34,453 nt of DNA from Laccaria trichodermophora. Taxonomy: Eukaryota > Basidiomycota > Agaricomycetes > Agaricales > Hydnangiaceae. The translations under genes and the position numbers were made by a program. Below the pieces are notes generated by a model. It worked only from the letters and a program-made list of their open reading frames with translations. It searched no databases and was not told the DNA's origin. The stretch spans positions 1-34,453 of the forward strand of contig JACTVC010000067.1 of the NCBI GenBank assembly GCA_018417955.1. The letters are read 5' to 3'. Shown in pieces: positions 29,201 through 34,453 of this stretch (positions within the stretch are counted from its first letter, which is position 1; every line of letters starts with the position of its first letter).

Positions 29201-30472
29201 GATTTAGATACGATTCATATGCCTGACGGCTTTGGTGGAATGAAGTACTTACTTCAGGCAACGGATCCCTCAATGTCGTGGGTTGAAGCGCGAGCGACTC
29301 GCAAACCGAATTCGGAAGCCTGGGCAAAATTTCTTTATGAGGAAGTATATTCACGCTTTGGCTGTGTCCTCCTTTGTCTCGTTGACGGCGGCTCAGAGTT
29401 TAAAGGCGCTGTCGATATTCTTTTCAAACAGTATGGTATCGTCGTCATCGTTTCTTCGCCCTACCATCCTGAGGGTAACGGTCATTCGGAACGCTCGCAC
29501 CAAACGCTAGTTAACTCGATACTTCGTGCCTGTGGAAAGGACACATTCCGTTGGCCACTCTATGTCCACGCGGGACTTTGGGCGATGAGGTGCTCTACAT
29601 CTCGAGTAACCGGGTATCCCCCTTATTTTCTGCTTTATGGTCAACGTCCGTTTTTCGCTTTTGATATTGCAGATAGGACTTGGGACACGCTTGACTGGCA
29701 TACTGTCGCATCGACTGAAGATCTCTTGGCGATGCGTATGCAACAGATTCTTCGCCGGGACAAGAAGTTGGTTCTTGCTATGGAGCAGCAAAAACGCGTG
29801 CGCCAACGGGCGGTTGACGACTTTAACAGTAAGCACGAACGTCATTTATCTTCTGGAAATTTTCTTCTTGGAACTTGGGTTCTGTTGCATGAGACTTGGC
29901 TGGATTCCCAGATGGGAAATAAAGGCGCGTTGTGGTGGACAGGGCCTTATATTGTCCATCGAAAAGTTCAGGATACTACTTATCAGCTTCGAGAACTTGA
30001 TGGTACAGTGATGCGAGGATCAGTCGCTGCTAACCGTTTAAAGATTTTCTATTACCGGGAGGAACACCAGACGGTTAGGACAGTTGAGCCCACCGAATAC
30101 GCACTTCACGTCGCCGCCACTACATCTTCGTCTTCTCAAGCTTCCGTCATCATAGGCACTTTAAATCAACCCTTGCTCGTTACGCCCCCTTTCCCAGTTT
30201 CCATCAAAGTCGGGATGGCCGTTCTTCCTGAAAATCGTTCGCTTTCGTACCTTCCAGTTTTTACGCCGTCGGCTTTCACGTCTCAGCACCTTCACCATGG
30301 CTATTATCCCAATATCGCAGAGCTCGATCCCACGGACAACAACCCCGTTCGATACGTTCGCTACACCGCTTCATCGAGTGTTTTTCAAGGTCATATTCAT
30401 GAAACTCTCCTTGAAGATTCAAACATTCGTGACCTCGAGTCTTGGGCTCTCGACGCTCTTCCTCTCTGCTGA
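26171..30472 (+). CDS. Pol polyprotein: reverse transcriptase, RNase H, integrase
   Basis: 1433 codons in the -1 frame relative to gag. Reverse transcriptase runs from about 230: SRIFAVGKPKGGIRLVADVQ, LPQGATNS, and the active-site box F352-V-D354-D355 (Phe where Tyr is usual in YxDD). RNase H follows with D535 (VGVDSC), E576 (AKLELYG), D599/D601 (RVDVDAKF) and D645. Integrase has the zinc finger H948-x4-H953-x29-C983-x2-C986 and a catalytic triad of about D1013, D1072 and E1107. The last two are separated by 34 residues, one fewer than the common 35. An SH3-like C-terminus follows (WWTGPYIVHRKV, LDGTVMRGSVAANRLK), then about 120 residues of unknown role. Its ATG overlaps the gag stop; expression probably needs frameshifting or reinitiation. 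All catalytic residues are present. Confidence 0.95.
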   Translation: MKTDAYPKPGFDQDVSVPTLGRALHSLMGTYSFDSPSFISELEPPETYDFILQNIAHCTPRTSRPLSTPWTKRALVYESNPLQMKTRYKTVDKKVRPVPSYMPDPAGQTFLPIIIPSLPILPLDPPPLAKFHPTKRLSEDRLQKILSSVPKDFLQTREIDLLVHVLRERELALAFEDSERGTFSDKYFPDYEIPVIEHIPWVQAPIRVPKAIEDTVRQMLLEQKAAGKYEYSTASYRSRIFAVGKPKGGIRLVADVQELNKVTVRDAGLPPRTDDFAESFVGHVIYGLADLFSGYDGGKLGVASRPLTTFNSLIGPHRSCVLPQGATNSLPEFQRCTTHTLQEEIPKYGGVFVDDVGLKGPTSNYDNEEVAPGIRRFVFEYATILDRFLARFIEAGITASGKKLVLPTPRLHIVGTIVSKDGWHLEHGLVTKILNWGPLTSVTDVRSFLGTAGVGRKWIKGFSLIAKPLTQLTHIAVQREFHFSLEAEAAQKELKHLISTAPVLVKLDYDAARRMTHLDSLPRASEHGLVIVGVDSCQNGTGWILFQMVEKEKHPVIFGSCTFNDTESRYSQAKLELYGVFRAIKDLRHRIWGIHFRVDVDAKFLIEMVKQPDLPNAPMTRWISYIALFDYEMNHVPATAHVGVDGLSWRKRTPEDSDEEDAEEYLDKFMNSSSFEANSVSALTNFLSTGSLNAYRSTRLDNNFFKDLVLTMRRTPHTPFASFRTTSIAEDLSFLQTVDPAPALASELKRLRESNFSHALKDSSKASLVKRSLLSVTDDFSYTGREFEHRRVNKSELVKCELAGEVFTLEIQKYPRAYMSSLREGAPQPTITDQSTLPGIPDPSQRTDNRFYYEDVNPLTDVTCATHSYGVQDQDSPEMWKEIVAYLKNDTLPARCEDPVKRKSFIRRTKGYFLHEDDRLWKIETQGKLPRLVVMDIDRCSSLVAEAHNGVGHRGRDATYRTLSERYFWPNMYDQIAYFIRSCNVCQLRSKARPKVAFSPTWNSGILRRFDLDTIHMPDGFGGMKYLLQATDPSMSWVEARATRKPNSEAWAKFLYEEVYSRFGCVLLCLVDGGSEFKGAVDILFKQYGIVVIVSSPYHPEGNGHSERSHQTLVNSILRACGKDTFRWPLYVHAGLWAMRCSTSRVTGYPPYFLLYGQRPFFAFDIADRTWDTLDWHTVASTEDLLAMRMQQILRRDKKLVLAMEQQKRVRQRAVDDFNSKHERHLSSGNFLLGTWVLLHETWLDSQMGNKGALWWTGPYIVHRKVQDTTYQLRELDGTVMRGSVAANRLKIFYYREEHQTVRTVEPTEYALHVAATTSSSSQASVIIGTLNQPLLVTPPFPVSIKVGMAVLPENRSLSYLPVFTPSAFTSQHLHHGYYPNIAELDPTDNNPVRYVRYTASSSVFQGHIHETLLEDSNIRDLESWALDALPLC

Positions 30473-30520
30473 GTCTTTTCTTAGATTTTGACTTTTTCTC
30501 AATTTTTTAAATTTTTCTCG

Positions 30521-30540
30521 AAACGATGGGGGCATCGTTT
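30521..30540 (+). other. hairpin with G-rich loop before the 3' LTR
   Basis: AAACGAT-GGGGGC-ATCGTTT forms a perfect 7-bp stem with a G-rich loop 17 bp upstream of the 3' LTR. GATGGGGG is the only purine-rich run near the LTR and is the best candidate polypurine tract, although it does not touch the LTR as usual. Confidence 0.45.
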
Positions 30541-30557
30541 TTAAAACTTTTCCTTAT

Positions 30558-31578
30558 TGTGGAAGTGCGTCACGTTCCATTCACGACGCCTTCTGTATTT
30601 TTCTTTTTCTTTCTTATTTTATGGTTTTACTTTTTATTTTGTTATTTGTATTTTACTTGTTCATTACTGAATGTCGAGAGAGAGTGTAGCGTGTATTTTC
30701 TTAGGGATCAAGGAGAAAGACCGAAGGCTGTGTGGCATCCGATCACTGGCAGCAAGAACGGATTACATGACATTCTACGTCAAAGCGTTCGCCGCGTCGC
30801 CCAACAATGCGCTCCCTTGGAGGAATTGGTCTTGGAAGTTTTCCTGGAATCGTACGCCTACGTTCAATTTTAGTTTTTTTTCTTTTTTGCATTTTCTTCT
30901 TACTTACGACAGAACCTTTTCCGCTCGACGCGTTTTCTGATGGCTAGACGGTAGGGTCGAGCATCAATGTTAGGGATGTCCGCACTGAGGTCGGCAGTCG
31001 CGCACGAAAATAGACCTCTCCCTACATTGTAAGTTCCCCGAGTCATTCCTAGTCTGACGGATTTGCGGAGAGAGGTGAGGGTGAAGTCAGCATTGTTTTG
31101 TTTCTTTGTGATTCTTTCTATTTTCATTGTTATTTTTAGACGCTTCTCGTTTATTTTTGGTCAGGCAGCATGCGAGTACGTGCGTAGCCTTGTGATTGTT
31201 TGTAACGTATTTAAAAGGCTCTTCGCGTGTTTAAAATTCATTCTTCCCCCCCCATCAGACTCTCAAGCACGTTTAAAGTTTTTAAGTTTTTACAAGTCTT
31301 TGCCCAACACACTCTGTCTTCTTTCGACGACGACACGCTTCAAGAACCTCTCTTTTTACCTCTCACGCATTCTCAAGACGCATACATTCGACTCGACGCG
31401 CATACGTACAAACGGCGATTAGACGGTGACATCGAGCGCGATCTCACGCCACTCACGATAAGCGCCCGATTCTTATTCCCCCTTTGTTCTCGTTTTCGTT
31501 GTTTCTCACTCTCCTTATCTTTTTCTGTGGCAGACGACCAGTGACCCCTCCCTGTCCTTGAACTTTCGTTCTTCCACA
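30558..31578 (+). repeat. 3' LTR
   Basis: 1,021 bp, no differences seen from the 5' LTR. It ends CTTCCACA, followed by CCTG, the right target-site copy. Confidence 0.95.
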
Positions 31579-31582
31579 CCTG

Positions 31583-32462
31583 ATGCAACAGAGCAGATTT
31601 TTTGAGTTAGATCATGTGGCATTGGCAACTGTCACAACTCTACCAAAGACTACCATCCTCCCTCTCCCCTTGCCTCCCTCCCTCAGTCACTCCTTCCAGA
31701 TGAATTTCTTCTTCAATATGTAGAGCCTCATAATGGTCACCTTCCCCTCTTCCCCTCTTTCTTCGTGAGAGGTTATCATCCTATACAGCCAGCTGTATAT
31801 GATCCAGTCCTCAGTGACAATGCTCAGTGCAGTTACTGTGATGTTAGATAGACTACTGCTCATACATACATCTCAGCATTGTTGTAAACAATCTATTACA
31901 CTGGTTCACGACGTCTTACAGCTCTTTCGTGGCTTTTTTGCATTTTCTGAATTTTTGGATTTACTTAGTTGATTTTTCGTCACATCAAATCATGCATAGT
32001 CAAGCTTTTCCGAAACGGCCGTAAGTCAGTTAGGAATGATTGATTTTTGAAATCTTTTAACACTTTATAAGGCCCGATAAATTTTGGGACAAGCTTTCAA
32101 ACTAGGCCCTTTGGCAAGGTGACGTTTTTGGTTTGTTTTTGGTTGAAATATAAACCAAATCGCCTTCTATAAACAGTGCAAGTTGCCGTTTTCCATTTGC
32201 GTTGCGTGTTTGCTTAACAAGTGCCGCTAGTATACTGTCATGTGCTGATAATAGAGCTAGTTTCCTCTGGAGTCCGGGATTAAGATTGGGGTGGTGAGAG
32301 ATGCGTCACATCCGTTACAGACGTGTACCGTCTTACACACTGATTGTCATCGGTTTTTACGCTGAGTAGCAACGACTTTGACGATGATTTTTACGCTAAT
32401 TAGTAGTAATTACTTCCCACAGTGTGCATAATATATAACGCTCTATTTCAGAACTCACCCTG
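31583..32462. other. intergenic region right of the Gypsy element
   Basis: About 880 bp with no gene supported. The first 250 bp are C/T-rich (CCTCCCTCTCCCC...), the rest AT-rich. A TATA-like AATATATAACG at about 32429 lies some 35 bp upstream of the ATG at 32463. Confidence 0.4.
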
Positions 32463-32738
32463 ATGTCGACCAACTCACGAAAACGTAAACACCCACCGAA
32501 TCCAACCAAGAAACCCACCATCATTCCAAACAACCAAAACCCCGACCCCGATCCAGCGCTCTTCATCCAAGCATACGAAGCCACGCTCATTCGTGGGCTT
32601 CATGCGCAAGCTCTTGCGAGGTCCTTGGAAGTCGTCCGATACGACTTTGAGTCGGATGACCCTCCCTCGGCTTCAGAGAATCAGAAGAAGGGCCCTGTTG
32701 TTGGGGAGGCTCTTCTTAGATGGGGTGGTGAGCGCTGA
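32463..32738 (+). CDS. small basic-to-acidic protein of unknown function
   Basis: A 91-codon frame from ATG 32463 to TGA. The N-terminus is a nuclear-localisation-like RKRKHPPNPTKKP, followed by a Pro/Asn-rich stretch (PNNQNPDPDPALF), then a helical segment (LFIQAYEATLIRGLHAQAL) and an acidic end (DFESDDPPSASE). A TATA-like AATATATAACG lies about 35 bp upstream. After the stop, another frame continues with acidic sequence (FPNDEDEDYGLIRDG, to about 32800), so an intron or a frameshift may separate it from a longer original. I do not recognise the family. It lies just outside the candidate hAT end and could be a host gene cut by that insertion, or a chance frame. Confidence 0.35.
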   Translation: MSTNSRKRKHPPNPTKKPTIIPNNQNPDPDPALFIQAYEATLIRGLHAQALARSLEVVRYDFESDDPPSASENQKKGPVVGEALLRWGGER

Positions 32739-32828
32739 GCGCCCGACGACTGTCCCTGCATTCCCAAACGATGAAGATGAGGACTACGGTTTGATTCGTG
32801 ATGGTGTTGCCAATTCACCAGTACTACT

Positions 32829-32930
32829 TAGTGTTGATGGCGAATGCTCCCAAAGCATTCGCCATTCGCCGGCGTGGCGAGGCGGCTGGCGTGGGAACCT
32901 GGCGAATGGTGGCGAGACTGGCGAGGTGTA
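32829..32930. other. candidate hAT terminal region with hairpin and GGCGA motifs
   Basis: A perfect 12-bp hairpin, ATGGCGAATGCT-CCCAA-AGCATTCGCCAT (32837-32865), is followed by repeated TGGCGA / GGCGAGG / GGCGAATGG words to about 32928. Short repeated words near the ends are typical transposase-binding sites of hAT elements, and the hAT transposase gene lies just to the right. A possible terminus is TAGTGTTGATGG at 32829, but the other end is outside the window so no target duplication can be checked. Confidence 0.45.
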
Positions 32931-32947
32931 AAAATCCATTTCTATAA

Positions 32948-33096
32948 GATCTGAGTCGCTTAGAACAAAGTAAAAGTACTACAGAACTCTAAGTAACATC
33001 AATGGATCATATTAACTGGCAAGACATGAGTTTCTAAGACTTTTACAACAAAATAAAAACTATAGAATCCTAGCTAACACCAAGGGATCGCATTAA
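32948..33096. repeat. diverged tandem duplication of about 81 bp
   Basis: Two copies, 32948-33015 and 33025-33096, share TGAGT...CT(T/A)AGA, ACAA(A)(G/A)TAAAA, (A)GAA(T)C(T/C)CTA(A/G), TAACA(T/C)CAA(T/G)GGATC and ATTAA. The second copy contains the stop codon of the hAT transposase (33070-33072). Confidence 0.5.
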
Positions 33097-34453
33097 AGAA
33101 GCAGCATCCCATTTATCATGGGGACCTGCGTTCTCAATGTGTAGACTGAGTTCCTCGTCGATAGCGAGTGGTGCGTTGCCTGCCCGGATGCTGTCGAGAT
33201 GGGAGGTATCAAAAATCTCGTCGATCGGAATTGTCGCATCAAGTCCATCTCCCTCCCCCGTTGGCGTAAGTGATCCAATCTTTGCCAATTCCTCGTCAAG
33301 CTCTTCTTCGGTCAACTCTTCAAGGCCCTCGAGGTCAGCATTAAAATTAGGTGGGAGTGGGGTCCAATTGAATGCCTTTATCAAATCTTCTGCTCGTCCT
33401 ACATCTATCCCACCATCGGGTTGGGTGTGCATATGAGCATGTTTGCGACGCGTTGATTTTCCGGCGGCGAGCGCGGCCTCGTGAAGTTGACGCGTGTAAT
33501 GGTTCCGAAGCATTCCCAATGTTTCCATGTGAGAAACCGTGAGACGCGAGCGCTTAACGCTCTGAACACCACCTAGATTAGAAAAAAACCGCTCGACCTC
33601 TCCTGCATGGGGAACAATACTAAACAATTTGATGGCCATGGCTTTGAGAGGGTGGGATGTGACGTTTACCAACAGGGATTTCCACCAGTCTCTCCCATCA
33701 ACCTTCCCACCCTGAAACGGCGCCTGTGCGTGAAAATAAGCCTTGATGTCGGCAGCCAATTTCGTCGCCATTTCTTTGGTCCATCCCCAGCGTAACGCAA
33801 TCCCAAGCGAGATTTTATAAGCATCGTCAAGTTTACGAGAGTGGGGTGAGTTAGAGATTGCGAGTTTGCGGCAAAGAGGATGGAGAAAAAGGGTAAGCCA
33901 ATGAATGTCGGTGTTCATTTCATGAAACTGGGTATTCACAATTTTTTGAGCATGTCGCAGAAAGTGTGAATCGTCTCCGGGAATGTGAGGTAATTTCTTG
34001 ATTTGTCGATGAGCCCAGATCAGTTGGAGCATACAATCGGCGAGTGACGCATCTCGAGATTCGACATCACCAATAATGTCCACTAAAGGCTTGCAGACAC
34101 GGATCAGCTGGTCAGTTAGTTGCCACCGCTGGACATCAAAAATTGTGGTGAGAACATCCTTTGAGACTGCGGTTAGGCCGCCCTGAGACTGCTGTGCATC
34201 GTCTCGCACACACAAAGTCATCAAGGGAATCTTGTGTTCACGAACACTCAGGGCTTGGAGAATAAGGGCGTAGAAACGGGATTCTGTGTTCGTTTTTAGA
34301 CCACGGGTTACTCCATTCTCCTTGCAAATTTTCTCGAGTTGTCCTCCCCAGTAGTGTGATGAATTGAAGAAGGAAACGATCCGTGAATTCGAAGTAATTG
34401 TTTTTTTGACCGAGGGTAGCTCACATTTTACCAATAATCGTGTTGATACTGTG
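33070..34453 (-). CDS. hAT-family transposase, partial (5' end beyond window)
   Basis: Open on the minus strand from the window edge to a TAG at 33072-33070, at least 460 residues. No start is visible; the frame continues off the edge. It matches hAT transposases as known from basidiomycetes: a helical region with TITSNSRIVSFFNSSHYWGG and NTESRFYALILQAL, LADCMLQLIWAHRQIKKLP, an RWGWTKEMA segment, and the C-terminal dimerisation region with DWWKSLLVN, HPLKAMAIKLFSIVPHAG and EVERFFSNLGGVQSVKRSRL (about 33,550-33,610). The C-terminal 100 residues are acidic (LEELTEEELDEELAKIG). Catalytic acidic residues of the N-terminal part fall outside or could not be assigned. No frameshift or internal stop is seen in the visible part, so the gene may be intact. 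It is a candidate source of transposase for hAT MITEs, though its ends do not obviously match the MITE at 6202-7018. Confidence 0.85.
   Translation of the reverse strand, partial: TVSTRLLVKCELPSVKKTITSNSRIVSFFNSSHYWGGQLEKICKENGVTRGLKTNTESRFYALILQALSVREHKIPLMTLCVRDDAQQSQGGLTAVSKDVLTTIFDVQRWQLTDQLIRVCKPLVDIIGDVESRDASLADCMLQLIWAHRQIKKLPHIPGDDSHFLRHAQKIVNTQFHEMNTDIHWLTLFLHPLCRKLAISNSPHSRKLDDAYKISLGIALRWGWTKEMATKLAADIKAYFHAQAPFQGGKVDGRDWWKSLLVNVTSHPLKAMAIKLFSIVPHAGEVERFFSNLGGVQSVKRSRLTVSHMETLGMLRNHYTRQLHEAALAAGKSTRRKHAHMHTQPDGGIDVGRAEDLIKAFNWTPLPPNFNADLEGLEELTEEELDEELAKIGSLTPTGEGDGLDATIPIDEIFDTSHLDSIRAGNAPLAIDEELSLHIENAGPHDKWDAASLMRSLGVS

Larger units (their letters stand above)
22308..31578 (+). 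mobile_element. complete Ty3/Gypsy LTR retrotransposon
   Basis: 9,271 bp: LTR (22308-23328), primer-binding site, gag-protease frame (23625-26174), pol frame (26171-30472), LTR (30558-31578). The two LTRs are 1,021 bp each, keep a constant offset of 8,250 and show no difference by eye. Termini are TGTGGAAG...CTTCCACA. The flanks share CCTG (22304-22307 and 31579-31582); with the terminal A of the right LTR this becomes ACCTG, a 5-bp duplication. Domain order protease-RT-RNase H-integrase places it in Ty3/Gypsy. Both frames are intact, so this copy may be mobile. No chromodomain was recognised at the integrase C-terminus. Confidence 0.95.

Overview
This window looks like nuclear DNA of a filamentous basidiomycete, probably an Agaricomycete (inference, no database search). 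The basis is small GT-AG introns (47-72 nt in the models below), ordinary fungal housekeeping-type enzymes, and dense nested transposable elements of kinds typical of mushroom-forming fungi: Ty3/Gypsy, Helitron, hAT and degenerate tandem repeats. It has two parts. About 1-9 kb is gene-bearing. It holds a two-exon, membrane-anchored family-8 glycosyltransferase (2191-3365), a three-exon hotdog-fold acyl-CoA thioesterase (5327-5905), a complete 817-bp hAT-type MITE with an exact 8-bp target duplication (6194-7026), and a four-exon short-chain dehydrogenase/reductase on the minus strand (7829-8888). From about 9.9 to 34.4 kb it is a transposon island. In order this holds: a 5'-truncated spliced gene on the minus strand (9944-10844); a 233-residue conserved-looking protein of unknown function (10934-11635); a Helitron Rep protein with a DUF6570-like region and a HUH motif but no catalytic tyrosines or helicase (12870-16208); the 5' end of a minus-strand LTR retrotransposon (about 16210-17256); and a dimeric satellite of about 160 bp (17.7-19.7 kb and 21.67-21.95 kb) split by a 1,971-bp element flanked by TA. 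Next comes a complete, apparently very young 9,271-bp Ty3/Gypsy element with indistinguishable 1,021-bp LTRs (22308-31578), then a small unknown ORF, and finally an hAT transposase that runs off the right edge on the minus strand. The most striking signal is at the gag-pol junction of the Gypsy element (26165-26220). A slippery heptamer G GGA AAA abuts the gag stop codon, the stop overlaps the pol start as ATGA, and a 15-bp bulged stem-loop begins five nucleotides after the heptamer. One site therefore appears to combine a -1 frameshift cassette with a stop-restart arrangement. The nesting gives a relative order: the satellite is older than the TA-flanked element inserted in it, and the Gypsy copy is the most recent datable insertion because its LTRs show no differences by eye.
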